A model generated the notes under the pieces. The model was not told where the DNA came from and ran no database searches. It was given only the letters and a program-made list of their open reading frames with translations. 64,000 bases of DNA from positions 1 through 64,000 of the forward strand of contig JALQPE010000064.1 of assembly GCA_030407315.1 (NCBI GenBank), written 5' to 3'. Position numbers and translations under genes: made by a program. Source of the stretch: Asparagopsis taxiformis (lineage: Eukaryota; Rhodophyta; Florideophyceae; Bonnemaisoniales; Bonnemaisoniaceae). Shown piece by piece: positions 42,940 to 55,000 of the stretch (positions within the stretch are counted from its first letter, which is position 1; every line of letters starts with the position of its first letter).

Positions 42940-43371
42940 CTGTCTCCAGGTACTGCCCAGGACAGTGAAAATTACTGTCTCCAGGTGCTTCCTGCAGCAG
43001 GGCCGCGCACTATCCGCCCATCCTATCTGAGACAGTGCACCGTGTTGGTTTCATCTGTTGTCCCAGGCAACGTATTTCACTATCCGGCCATATTGCCTTG
43101 GCCAATACAAAACATTATCCGCCATCACTGCCCATTACAGTAGATTACATCATATCCAACTATTGAATACATCATTATTTTTTACTGTCTCCATTCACTG
43201 CCTCAGACAGTACGGTGAGACAGTGTTCCGTACTGTCTGCCGGACAGTGCAAATCGCTGTCTCCAAGTGTGGCATTAATTTTCATTTTCCGCATATTGTT
43301 TTTACTGTCTCAGACAGTAAAAGTCACTGTCTCACCGTACTGTCTGAGGCCCCCTTTTCAACACAGTAGTG
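42940..43371 (+). repeat. Type II terminal repeat of copy 3
   Basis: One to two units of the 35-bp repeat at 42940-42990, ACAGT/ACTGT boxes, then GAGGCCCCCTTTTCAACACA and GTAGTG. This end has the shortest tandem block of the three. Confidence 0.88.
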
Positions 43372-44096
43372 CTTGTCACGGTGCGTCTGCGCGATCGCGT
43401 GCGCGCGGACTTTGCCACGAAACCGCGAGCCAGGCGCCACGTGTAGTCCCTTTTACGAATTTCCTTTTATTTTCCCCTTCTGGGGTTTTAATGACGAAAG
43501 TATTTTCCCAAATTATTCCCTTTTGCGTGCGAGCTCGCGGCCGGCGGCGGCCGTGCAAGGACAGTCTGTCATGATGAGTTAGCTATTAGTGTTCGCGACG
43601 CCATGCACCCTACCAATAAACAGCCAGCACATTCGAAGCTACGAGTTAATTAACTCGTGCGCTAGACGCTTAAGCGTCTAGCGCGTCGCGAGGGCCGACT
43701 GCGTTACGACGTTAGGTGCGGATTGCTCACAATCACCGACGTACGTGCGCGCGTTGCATATATCGACCGTTGAATTGCGCCGCGCCGAATTAAAGCTCGT
43801 TGTATCGCATACTACTAGGCCAGGGATTTACGACCCCTGCGTAGATCTCGTTGTGCTCGAGTTTACTCAGTGACCTCCCCCTGAGATCACGGCTTGCGCC
43901 GGCCCGCAAATCCCGTGTTGCGATCGACCCCTGTGCGTTTTCGCCGTTGTGACGCTCGAACGCTGCCGCGACCGCAGGATACGCGAAACACAATTTCGAT
44001 ACCACTATCCGGTTACTCAACCCCCTAGCCTGGCATGCGATTCTAGAACTCCCCCTAGCGACTTCCATCCCGGATGGTCCGACGTACTGTTCTTCC
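43372..44096. other. GC-rich segment, perhaps part of an LTR
   Basis: Composition changes sharply at 43372, directly after the CACTA end. The sequence begins CTTGTCACGG and has many CG dinucleotides and no long coding frame of recognisable type. TGTCACGG at 43374 could be an LTR start, but no partner copy is in the window. Confidence 0.35.
43641..43684. repeat. Two abutting perfect palindromes (18 and 26 bp)
   Basis: ACGAGTTAATTAACTCGT (43641-43658) is a perfect palindrome and is followed with no gap by a perfect 26-bp palindrome with arms GCGCTAGACGCTT (43659-43684). Confidence 0.95.
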
Positions 44097-46370
44097 GCAG
44101 GCGTCCGCTACATCTGTTACATTAAGCTTCTACTAGGTAAGACGCTCTCTTACACTCCCTTCTTATGCATAATCCCTTTTGATGATTCACCCTTTGTTCT
44201 ACACATGCATTACAATTCTAGATCTTTCTATTCATTACTCGCTACTCTACTCAATACGATTCATTTCCTTGCTATGTCGGAACCAATTACCCACTAAAGA
44301 TGGTCCCGCTGTATCGCCCTTCGCTTTCGGTCTTTTTCACACTTCTTCTTGTGTCGGCGTTGAGCGCACTTGTCCTCCGTAGACAACCCCAACCGTTGGA
44401 CGCGCCGAAGACCATCGAATGCCAAGAAATCGGACGACTTACTGGTGCTACAACACAGGAAGAAAGCCCAAGACTCCAAGCGCATAACAAATGCTTCGGA
44501 GGAGTCGTAGATTAGGCCAGGTGGAACTCACGCATCAATGCAGATCGCGTTTTTCAATCCGTCTCGACTCCAGATTTTGCGTCAAATATATATCGGGTTC
44601 CCCCGAAAGTTTCTCCCGCAACCATGTCCATGGCCTCTTGCGGAAGTCGTGGGCCCCTAGGTCGAGATGAGGGTTGCTTCCTGGGATAAAGAAACTGTCG
44701 AGAGAGCGCGATCATCGATGGCCTTCGACACCGACCTGAAGTCCACGACGCTAGGATGATAGCCTCGGACGAGGCGCTCTTCTTCATCCCTGGCCAGCTC
44801 CCGACGGAAGAACTGATCGACCGCGTCAAAATCACACACAAGTGCAATTCCACAGGCGGCCGCAGCCCGCAGGAAATTGTTAGTGAAGTCCTGCACCGGC
44901 ACCAATAAGCAGTTCCACGTAGCACCCACGAAGAATTCGAGCTCTTCGGGGGAATGAACGCGAGCCATGGAGACTTTGATCCGCTTCTTCTTGCCGAGGT
45001 GCTTCGAACACCAGGCGTCGATGCCGGAAATTAAACTCTCTCGCGAGGGTTGACCGCTCCCTCCGGTCACAGGAGAGGAATTATACTGCTCCTGGAGTGT
45101 TACATCGCGCTCTCCCGGTTCGGAAACCCGACGGAAGACCATCGTGTATAGGTCGATATGATGGCAGGTACGCTCCCCTTCAGTGGAGGCGTAGAAACAA
45201 CCCTCAATCTCTCCGTTGTCACCGACCTTCGACAGCCAGATCTTTTTAATGATCCAGTCAGTATCGTTGGGGCATTCAGCGTACACTCCGGTATCACCGT
45301 GTGACTCGGTGAGACCGAGACGGCAGGCCATCTTCGCTGTGAGGATGGAGAAAGCGGGGTCGGAAGCGGATACGACGACATGCGGCCCTAAGAGGAACCT
45401 CAACTCCCTAGCTATTACCTGGCATGGATCGCGGCGGTTATGGTCGAAATCGACGACAAAACGACCGCGATGGTCGACAGAACGGCGGAAGTTGTGGACG
45501 TCTTCTCGTCCGAACCAACGGAAGAGGTTCTCGCGAGTCCCCCGACGGGATTTATCGTCGAAATTGGCCTCGTTCGGCCGTCTAGGGGCGGATTCCCCCG
45601 GAGATAGTAGATTTCCCGGATACCCTAACGGCGGAAGGTTCCAGGCGCCATTGGAGGCTCTCGTATAGAAATCTGAGCTGCCCGAACGACAAGCTCGCGG
45701 CGCGGAGCAGTCCCCCCGATCGACTTCTGCGCGCTCTGTTTCGTCTGAGCCATCCCAATGGATCACCCTCCAGGTACCAAAAGGCCTAAGTAAGCTAGCT
45801 TTCAACAAAGGAATGACCTCGACTACGCAGGGTGCTCTGAGAGAAGACCGAAGGGAAGGCGAGAGGTGAGATGACTGCAAGCGGACGTTTACTGTAAAGT
45901 ATCGAGCTACAGTGAGCTAAGAACTATTTTATAGTGCTTACAATACTTACAGTAATGATGAGGTCGACGGAAGAAGAGGGTCTGGAATCCAGGCCGACGC
46001 GAAGGGACCACCTTCTTTTATACCGAACATGGCCCCGAACGTGCGAGATTAGACATCCTCGGTGCCTCAGTTTGGTCGGGGGTCGTGTAGGCATGACTTT
46101 TCCGAGAAAAATGCAACCGGTAATTTCTACAATAATTTTATTATAGGGTCAGATGGACGTCTGGAAAGTTCCAGGCTTCCAACCGGCTAAAGCTAAATGC
46201 AGCTCCCAGCGGCCGAAGAACAACCTAAGCAGAGTAGCTAGACCTAGTAAAATATATCTTCTTACCGTTCTACTATTCTACTGCTTTCCCCTCACCAACT
46301 GCCACGTACAAAACCATTCATCAAATAGAGCTAAGAAAAAATGTAGTCAACTGTCAAACTCCTTGAACCG
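44097..46370 (+). mobile_element. 3' part of a Ty3/gypsy element, left copy
   Basis: The segment matches 49000-51263 in inverted orientation, including the stretch just past the pol stop (CGTCCGCTACATCTG...CATTAAG) and the antisense ORF. Pol itself is missing. A basic sense-strand tail (GACGACTTACTGGTGCTACA region, 44436-44510) matches a longer one at 50822-51079 of the right copy and may be the end of a second polyprotein part. Confidence 0.6.
44657..45880 (-). CDS. Antisense ORF of the Ty3/gypsy element, 407 aa, unknown function
   Basis: This is an intact frame opposite in direction to pol of its parent element. The listed first codon at 45880 lies in a context ATG-like on the minus strand; the conserved part starts by about residue 25 (LLRPFGTWRVIHWDG). 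Landmarks are NLFRWFGREDV, GRFVVDF, LGLTESHGDT, DWIIKKIWLSKVGDNGE and VCDFDAVDQFF. I recognise no family. A homologue in the same relative place lies at 49548-50815, with about two thirds of residues alike by eye and one frameshift. Conservation over 400 codons in two diverged copies argues for a real protein. Mosaic AGCTACAGT/TTACTGTA sequence lies upstream in both copies near the putative promoter. Confidence 0.65.
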   Translation of the reverse strand: MQSSHLSPSLRSSLRAPCVVEVIPLLKASLLRPFGTWRVIHWDGSDETERAEVDRGDCSAPRACRSGSSDFYTRASNGAWNLPPLGYPGNLLSPGESAPRRPNEANFDDKSRRGTRENLFRWFGREDVHNFRRSVDHRGRFVVDFDHNRRDPCQVIARELRFLLGPHVVVSASDPAFSILTAKMACRLGLTESHGDTGVYAECPNDTDWIIKKIWLSKVGDNGEIEGCFYASTEGERTCHHIDLYTMVFRRVSEPGERDVTLQEQYNSSPVTGGSGQPSRESLISGIDAWCSKHLGKKKRIKVSMARVHSPEELEFFVGATWNCLLVPVQDFTNNFLRAAAACGIALVCDFDAVDQFFRRELARDEEERLVRGYHPSVVDFRSVSKAIDDRALSTVSLSQEATLIST

Positions 46371-48999
46371 AATGTTTTGTCAATCTCAGCCAAACTAAGA
46401 ATAGTACATTTCTTTGATTTTATGCCATGAAATTTTGCTATTATGTATTGGTTTAATAAATATCCATGGTCTTGAAGAATAGCTCAGAGGATTCCGAATG
46501 ACAAAATCTATTTTGGAAATAATTCGGTCTTTGCACAAAGGCTCGATACCTGCGCAAAGACCTAGGATTTAATTCAATGGTCCACATATTTCATTTGTTG
46601 GTAGCAGTTTCATGTTACAACACTTCACTTGTATTGTCTAGTCTGTCCACATCAATATTGTTCAAGCCCTCCTTTGTAGAGTAAACAAGTGGGATGTGGA
46701 AAGACTATGAAAAGCTACACTCAACCTGAGAGTTTGAGGGTAACTTTTGAGATGGAGTTCGAAGAGTAGAGAGCCTCTAATCCTCAACCTCCATCGCCTC
46801 GACACACTAAGGCTGCTACTGACATTCTGTAGCAGAAGGTTACAATTGTAACTTTAAGGTACAATCTCTTTTTCAAAGTTATGGGCCCAAATACCAACGA
46901 CCTACGTGTCAGAAAAACTCAGTCTGAAATAGTAATTTCCAATAAATTTTCCAAATGTTTTGATTTTCAGAAAAGTATTCGACACGTGTAGGGATAGGGT
47001 TGCCTTCTCAGGAGGCGAGCGCAGTTACCCGAAGAGGGCGGAGATTAATTACCGATCGCGGGGCTCGAGGGGTGTGGCTGTAAATCGCGACCGGGGCACG
47101 CGCAGGGCGGGGGATTGCCAAGGGAAGTGCTTTACTGACGCTTAAGGGATGAATTGATTGTGATCATGGGATCGAATTCCCAGGAACCGGTTTGGTATCG
47201 CTGCTTATATACCTATCAACTGGCGAGGAAAATTCCTCCACCAGGTGTAGAGCTAATTTGTGCGGCGGCGGCGGTGGTAGATCCAATAAAGCAAATATAA
47301 TTTCTAGCTAATTATTTGATCAAATAATTTGTCGTAGCGAAGAATTACAGTAGCTAGTCTGTAAAGAATGACACTACGCACGGGTCCTCAATTTACATGG
47401 GACACCAGACTGTTCCATGGACGGATGGGAAGGGAAACTAAGACGATCATTCCAGACTGGGAAAATATCGAAGACATTTCACAGTGAGATGCCAGAAGGC
47501 CATGGAAATAAGATAATACCTGGGTTACAAGGGATCATGCTACAGTTGCGTCTATATGGAAGTTCATGATTTTTATGCATGGGAATTGACTCTGATGTTA
47601 TTGAAAGAAACAAAAGACCCGATGAAAACTTGGTATGACTCAAAAATGTGATGTACTTACAGTTGTAAGTGAGATTTATACAAACTCTGGGGAACTCTTG
47701 AACTCTTGAATATTGAGAAAAAGTCGTTTAGAATGAACTTCGAAAAGCATTTAAGCTAAAAAAGTGAAGTGTAACTCCAATACGACCACTAAAAAGCTCT
47801 CTGAATCAATAGTTTCATTAATACTATCCTCTTACTCGGTTGTGGACAGCAATCAGAAGATCTCCATGTTTGTCTCTTCTGCTCCCCGTGACAGTAGGTT
47901 GACAGTATCAAGCAATACTGATGACTTCCAAATGGCGCAGTCTTATGAGTCGATTGGATCAGTTATCAAGATATATGATATCTCGAAATGGAAGCACAAT
48001 GACGCGCAGTTACATTCTCATACTTAAATCATGCCGAAACTAAAGAAGAAGATCAGTGCAGCAGAGCTAGCTGACCTCAAGTCTAAAAGCCGCGGCCGCA
48101 ACTGGAAATAGATGGGATATTGGGCGATGGACCTTTCAACCGCTTCAGCTGATGCCTCTTCTGGCAAGTGAACATATCATCACAGGATAAGCAGAAATAG
48201 AGAATTTTACTCTAAAAATACCGTATCGTACCGCAGAATAAATCTTCATATTCTAGTGGAACGCCCATCCGCAACGTTCAGATAAGCCCAATAAAAATGA
48301 ATAAAATTATGGGCTGCTACCTCTACAGCGATTTGATTTGATTGTACAGTATTCAGGAACCAGCTGAACTATTATTTAGCCGTAAGGAGACGTCCGAACC
48401 ATCTACGGAATGACACGTAGGGATGAAAAAGAAACAGGTTTATATATGAGCAGGACAGCGTGTGGAATAGAACGTACCAAGTCACAGAGTCACAGAAGGC
48501 TTCCGTGACTCCGTAACATATCCGACAATACCTACATACAGCTGTATGTAGGTATTGTTGGGTACGGGTTGCACCGTGGCTACGAGATTTTGTGAAAGGT
48601 GCTGAGCGTCGCGTAGAATTAAACCATGAAGTAGAATGGGCTCGCTATGACTGCCAGTGCTCTGGAACCAGCCTTCAAAAATACTCGCTGAAAGAGTGGT
48701 TACTGCTGTATGGTTTTTTAGCGTATCTAATTTGCACGCGGAGTAGACGCTAAGGCGCAACAATATCAAATGGGAAAAATCGATTTTTTTGAGCTAACTT
48801 GAAGTAAAAAATGAGCAACTACTTCCAAAATTATTTTCCTTTGTTACGTGCCATCGGTCGTCATATAGGCAGGCGATGGCACAAAAATGTAAAGGGTTTT
48901 TGAACGACTTTTTTTAGTAAAATCTGGACTAAATTTTTTAACTGCAGGTATTCGACGAAAAATAAAATAAAAGTCTTGAAAAAAAAGATCCTTTCATTG
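46371..48999. other. AT-rich stretch with no recognisable gene
   Basis: The longest open frame (47764-48027, 87 codons) has no features of a known protein. A short GC-rich island lies at about 46980-47110. No LTR boundary, tRNA or terminal repeat was found. It may include decayed LTR or host intergenic DNA. Confidence 0.4.
48526..48557. repeat. 32-bp perfect palindrome
   Basis: Perfect symmetry with arms CAATACCTACATACAG meeting at an AGCTGT centre (CAGCTG). It is isolated in AT-rich DNA. Confidence 0.95.
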
Positions 49000-49547
49000 G
49001 GACGTACCAGCTACAATATTGTTACTTTGAGTTAGTTTAAGGAATTGCCCCTGTTGTACGTGGACACGGAGGAGGAGTAAAAGTGGTGTAAATATAGAAA
49101 CGTAGAAGAGATAGATTTTTCTAAGTCTAGCTGGCTTCTCTAGGTTATTCCGCCACCGCTCGGAGCTGCATTTTACTACCAGCGGTTGGACATCTAGAAC
49201 TTTCCAGGCGCCCATCTAACCCTAAATTAAAATTCTGGTAGAAATTACCTGTAGAATTTTTCTAGTAAAAGTCATTTCCACATGACCCCCCGACCAGACC
49301 GAGGCGCCGAGGAGGTCTAATTTCGCAGGTTCTGGGTCTTGTTCGGTATGAAAATCCGGTGGTCTCTTCGGGTGGGTCTGGATTCCAGACCTTCTTCCAC
49401 CGCTGACCTCGGCCTTACTGTAAGTACTGTAAGTACTCTACAGTAGTTCGTAGCTTACTGTAGCTCGGTACTTTACAGTAAACGTCCGCTTACGTCAACC
49501 CAACCTCTCGTCTTCTCTTCGGTCTTCTTTCTGAGCACCCTGCGTAG

Positions 49548-50815
49548 TTGCGGTCGCTCCTTTTGTTGAAAACTCGCTTACTTGGGCCTTTCGGTACCTG
49601 GCTGGTGATCCATTGGGATGGCCAAGACGAAACAGACCGCGGAGAAGTCGACCGGGGGACTTCCCCGCGCCGGGAGTTAGCTGCTCGGGCGACGCGGATT
49701 CCTAGACGAGCTCCTCCCTTTGCTCCTGGCACCTACCGACGTGAGGGCGGCCCGGAGGTACGCTATCGCCCCGGGGAAGCCGTCCCCGAGCAGGTCAACG
49801 GGGTTAACTTCGACGACAAATCCCATCGGGGAATTCGCCAGAACCTCTTCCGCTGGTTCGGACGTGAAGACGTCCGGAACATCTGCCGTTCCGCCGACCA
49901 CCGTGGTCGTTTCGTCGTCGACTTCGGCCGTAATCGTCGTGATCCGTGCCAAGTGACAGACAGGGAACTGGAGTTCCTCTTCGGGCCCCAGATCGTCGAA
50001 TTTGCCTCCGATCCTGTCATCTCCATCCTTACCTCGGAGATGGCCTGCTGTCTCGGTCTCACTGAGTCCCACGGTGACACTGAGAGCTACGCCGAATGCA
50101 TCAACTACACCGACTGGATCATCGAGAAGATCTGGCTGTCGAAGGGCGGTGACAACGGCGAAATGGAAGGTTCCTTCTACGCCTCCACCGAAGGGGAACG
50201 CGCTTGCCATCACATCGATCTGTATATTATGGTTTTCCGTCAGTTTTCCGAACAGCGGAGCGTGACGCGGCACTCCAGGAGCAGGATAATACCTCTTCTG
50301 TGACCCGAGAGAGTGGTCAACCTTCGTGGGTGAGTTTAATTTCCAGCATCGACGCGTGGTGTTATAAGAATCTTGGCAAGAAGAAACGGGTCAATGTCGC
50401 CATGGCTCGGGTTCCCTCCCCCGAAGCCTCCGAATTCTTCGTGGGGACCCCGCGGAACCGTCTTGTGGTACCAGTGCAGGACTTTACCAACAACTGCCTG
50501 CGTGCCGCGGCTGCCAATGGTAACGCTCTCGTGTGCGATTTTGACTCGGCCGATAGGTTCTTCTGTCGGGAACTGCCCCGGAATGAAGAAGAACGACTCG
50601 TTCGGGGTTATTTTGCTAGCACCGTGGACTTCGGCTCGGTCTCGAAAGCCATCGCGGACCGTGCCCCCTCGACAGTGGTTCTATCTCGGGAGGCGACTCC
50701 CCATTTCGACCTGGGGCCCCGGGTTCCCGCACCAGGCAATGGACGTGGATGCGGGATAAGCTGTCGCGAGAGCCCGGTGTGTATTTATTGCAGGTTTGGA
50801 ATCGAGACAGGCTAA
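49548..50815 (+). pseudogene. Antisense ORF of the Ty3/gypsy element, frameshifted copy
   Basis: It is a homologue of 44657-45880. The first part (49548 to about 50255) and the second (about 50256 to 50815) are in different frames; compared with the left copy, one base is missing near 50256, just after FRQFSEQ. The N-terminal part differs most, with a proline/arginine-rich insert. All other landmarks (NLFRWFGREDV, GRFVVDF, LGLTESHGDT, VCDFDSADRFF) are kept. Confidence 0.7.
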
Positions 50816-50821
50816 AACACG

Positions 50822-51191
50822 CTATCTGGATTGATGCGTGAGCCCAAACCGGCCTGATCTTCGACTCCTAAAAAGCCTTTTTATGCGCTTGGAGTCGCGG
50901 GCATTCTTCCTGTGCTGCAGTACGAGCAAGTCGTCGGATTTCCAAGCGTTGGACGATCTCCGACGCGTCCGATGAGTGGGGTCGACTCCGGAAGAGAAGC
51001 TTGCGAAACGACAGCGCAAGAAGAATCGTGGGAAGGGTCGCCAAGCGCCGATCGGAAGTGCGGGAGTCTTAGTAGACAATGGTTGGATAGGGAAAGTAAT
51101 GGAATCGTATTGGGTAGAGTAGCGAGTAATGAGTAGAGAGATTGAGAATTGTAATGCATACGTAGAACAAGAAGTGAATCAATAATAGGGA
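50822..51191 (-). other. Possible basic tail downstream of pol in the Ty3/gypsy element
   Basis: A minus-strand open stretch encodes a basic peptide (SDDLLVLQHRKNARDSKR) whose counterpart is readable near 44436-44510 in the left copy. It could be the C-terminal end of the polyprotein after a frameshift or a separate small ORF. Confidence 0.3.
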
Positions 51192-51908
51192 TTATGCATA
51201 GAAAGGAATGCGAGAGAAGGGTTTCCCTATTGGAAACTTAATGTAGTAGATGTAGCGGACGCTAAGGAGGAGCAATAGGCGTTGGGCATGAATGGGGCGG
51301 CGCGATACCTTCGCTTGTTCAGAGGCGAGTAGGTACCGGGAGTGGCTAGAGTGGGTGACCTTAAACGGTCCGTACCACTTAGTTTCGAACAGCGACAACT
51401 TCGTCGTTCCGAAAGCCTTCCCCTTCGCTACCCTTCGCCTACCTCGAACCGTCGCTCAGGTAGATGGGCTCGAGCTTGGGTATTGCGCAGATGCATTTTT
51501 ACACTGCCCGCCCGTTGCGACTGGAGAGCAAACATCTCAAAAAGTCGGGATTGAGGATCCAGCGGACGGTCCAGAAGCGGTGACGGGTCGTGTGCGACCA
51601 CCCTCCGTACCACTCCGTACATCAGTTCGAAGGGTGAGGCTCCGCCTGCCATGCAACGACGGCGGTAACCGTAGAGCACGTGCGGGAGTAGGGTGCCCCA
51701 TTCGACTGAGTCCCTTCCTTTAACTTTGGCTAAGGACCTCTTGATGGTTCCTACCATCCGCTCTGTTCGCCCATTAGACATGGGGGAGTATTCGAGCACT
51801 GTCTTCTAGTTGATTCCGTTCCTCTTCATGAAATTCGCGAGTGTCGCTGCTGTGAAACACCCCGCGTTGTCGGAGACAATGGTAGTCAGGGGACCGAACG
51901 AGTAGATG
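51192..51908 (-). pseudogene. Ty3/gypsy pol, integrase 3' half
   Basis: Reading begins right at the copia target site as EIIYSFGPLTTIVSDNAG, giving the second catalytic Asp (SDNAG), then NGRTERMVGTIKRSLAK with the catalytic Glu, LLPHVLYGYRRRCMAGGASP, and a C-terminal KWYGPFKVTHSSHSRYLL tail. A stop codon lies near 51806 between the Asp and Glu parts, and the frame shifts near 51430. Joined to 56685-57001 it forms one integrase. Confidence 0.85.
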
Positions 51909-51913
51909 ATCTC
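51909..51913. repeat. Target-site duplication, left (ATCTC)
   Basis: ATCTC directly precedes the copia 5' LTR and is repeated at 56685-56689 directly after the 3' LTR, within the interrupted integrase frame. Confidence 0.9.
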
Positions 51914-52036
51914 AGTCAGGATATCAACTCAAGACAGCTGTCCCAAGCTGTCCATCCGCCGGCGACAGAGAATAGAAAAGTATATAAAGACAAACAAAAT
52001 GAAGTAAAGAAGAGGTAAGGGACAACCGTTCTAACA
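51914..52036 (+). repeat. Copia 5' LTR (123 bp)
   Basis: It runs from AGTCAGGATATCAACTCAAG to CCGTTCTAACA and is followed by GGTTATCGGTCCCC, a likely primer-binding region. It contains a TATATAAAG promoter-like motif. It lacks a 51-bp segment present in the 3' LTR. Confidence 0.85.
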
Positions 52037-52085
52037 GGTTATCGGTCCCCACCGCTCCACTGCCCACGAGTGCGCCAATTCCAAT

Positions 52086-55000
52086 ATGGACAACACACAC
52101 CTGCCCAAACTCCAGATCGAACATTACTCATACTGGCACCGCATTCTACGCGTTACAGCTGCAAATCTCGAGCTCGAAAGACATCTAAACCCAACAACTG
52201 TGGCACCGACTGACCCAGCAGAGTTTGCCACCTTCAAACGCAACCAAGAGCGTCTTTCTCTCCTCATTTTATCCAGAATTCCACCACGAATCATCGCGCG
52301 TTTAACATCTGACCACCTCGACCTCACACCATCTCTCCTCATTCAACTGATCCACAACCAAGTCCAGTCCCTCACTGAAGCAGATCACTCCCTCCTGGAG
52401 CTCACTGCCCGCCAAATCATGCTCCCACCTGAGGGCGACATCGAGCAATACCTATCTGATCACAAAGCCATGCGCAGCAAAATGATCAACGCGGACTACC
52501 CGCGCATTACAGCGGAAGCCACAACTATCCAATTCATGATTGATGGAATACGCTCACATCCGGACTTCCAGCTCACATACGCCATCCTTATGCACAGCCC
52601 ACCAGCCAAAATCAATGAATTGACAGTTCTGCTCCGACGTGCTCAAGCAGCACTGATCATGAACCAACAGACGAATCCTCAATTCCACACCCGCCACTTC
52701 CACGCGACCTTCCCTACTCCCCCACGCTGGCGCCAGCACCGCTATCCTCACAAACGAAACCAATGAATGGTGCTCCATCCACAACACTCATACCACTCCA
52801 ACAAAGACTGCCGACTCAAAAAAGGATCCTCCAAGAAGCACGCCAACGATGCTCACGCAGACCCCCACTCTGTCCCTCCCATCCACTTGCCACACGCCCC
52901 ATCCATATCACCCGCAAATGACAAAAGTACGTTCTACATACTCGATTCCGGAGCCCACCCTTCCGACATCTCCCACCCATTTCCCGGAATGAAACCAACC
53001 AAAAAACCCTATTTACCACAACAGCTTCTAACACTACGCACCAGATCGCTCACTCTGGCCGCCTACAGATTCCCTCCCGGACAATCAACCTCACGATCCC
53101 TGATGTCATCATTAGCCCCGGTATTTCCAACGACCTCATCACCGTACACTCCCTCACCAAATCTTATGGCAATATCACCTTCACCCCTTCCCATGCCTAC
53201 CTCCACCAACACCATGGCTCCAGCTATCACCAGATCGCGTCTTTTCAAAATGGTTTATACCTCATTGACAATAAACCAATGATGCCCACCTCAGGCAGCC
53301 CCTCCTGTTACACCGCTCGCGCCGACCTGCCTCGCAGTCCACCTACATCCACCCGCACTAACAGCGCATACACAGCTTCCTCGTCATTCCGGCCTACTCA
53401 ACGCGGACACCGTACTTCAACCCCATCGGACGCACCTGTACGTAACGCCAGGAGCCAGAAGCGCCCCATCCTATGGGACAGACCATGGCGCAAACAGTGC
53501 AAACCACCCACAAAAACCAAGAGTGCCTTTCAAGCTCCTCCCACAGCATACAGGCCCCCAACCACCAAAAACTCCAACAAATCCACCCCAGCCCATCAGA
53601 AAACCCAAGCAAAGTATATATCCTCCCCCCATCCGAATACATCCCAAGCAATGCTCACCCCATCTGCGCCAGTCCAAACCACCATCAACAACACCACAAC
53701 CCGCACGGCAGCGACGCCTCCTCCTAAGCCTGCCGCACTACCTCCCTTATTTTAGCCAACAAGCACCAAACATAACACCGACAAACGCACCATTTCTCGC
53801 AGTCCCAAATCCACACCATCAACAGTACGATCCACCGACCTCCGCATTAATACCCGCAGCCCACAGCACCCACCATCATTCTGCGATTATTGCCTCCCCA
53901 ATGCACGACCTTCACCTTCAGCTTGGACACGCCAGCCCCGCACCATCCGTACCATGAGCAAGCACAAAATGCAGCCCGTTCTTGAACCACATGCGCCTCA
54001 CCCGATTGGTAATTACACTTGCAGTGCCTGCCACACAGCGAAGATCAAAGCATCACCGCGTTGCCCAGCCAATCATTCCCACCAAATTGGACAACATATC
54101 TCCTCAGACATCTGCGGACCCATCACACCTACTTCAGCCTCAGGTAACAGCTACTTCATAACCTTTGTAGACACTAAGACGCGCTACACCACCATCCACT
54201 GCATACCAAATCGATCACATGCAGCTCGCCTCACCATAGACCACATGGAATATGTGCACACCGCCCGCGATCGTTACCCTGCCTTCTTCCGCACTGACAA
54301 CGCGAAGGAGTACACATCGGCCGCGCTACGCACTCACCTATCCGCACGCGGAATCACACCCATCACTACTGTGCCCCACACACCCCAGTAAAATAGTATC
54401 GCCGAAGGAGTCAATCGAACTCTCATGGACACCGTCCGCGCCAACCTAGCACACTCCCACATGAACCTCACTTACTGGGAACCCGCCCTCAAAGACGCGG
54501 TATTCAAGAGAAATCTAACATTACACAGAAGCACCAACCAAATCCCTTACACCCAGTGGCACGGTTCCAAACCAAACATCCAAAGACTATTCGCATTTGG
54601 CCAAATTGGTTACACTCCCCTCCTCGTACCTAAGACCAAGCTGGACAATCGTGGCACGCAAGTACGCTACCTGTACGGTATCGACGCACATACTATCAAC
54701 GTAGAAAACACAACCACGCGTCAACTTATGCATATCTCCTCACTCGATTTCCATCCGTACAATCGACTTACCGATCCAGCCACCACATCCCCCATGGCGT
54801 TCAAAGCCTCTCCCGCATCCCACCCTGCACTTTCCCAATCAATAACCCAAACGACCCCGGCGCCCAGCTCATAACGTCAGGCCAAGAAATACCCTGACGC
54901 AGATAAATGGCCAATAGCCCACGATGCAGAGCTCGCTAAAATTGACGCGATGGAATCAATCCAATGGACACCACCAGAATCCATACCCAAGAATGTCCAA

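Larger units (their letters stand above)
38830..43371 (-). mobile_element. CACTA-type transposon, copy 3 (transposase half only)
   Basis: It carries transposase sequence joined directly to the type I end of copy 2, the upstream region, and a type II end TCAACACAGTAGTG (one base changed from the other copies) at 43371. The half beyond the transposase is absent from the window. Orientation is the same as copy 1's right half. Confidence 0.85.

Noticed and set aside
46960..47145. 61-codon basic frame in a GC-rich island
   Set aside because: Too short, no homologue in the inverted copy, no recognisable features.
49677..50273. 198-codon minus-strand frame under the second antisense ORF
   Set aside because: Shadow of the plus-strand frame, which is the one conserved with the left copy.
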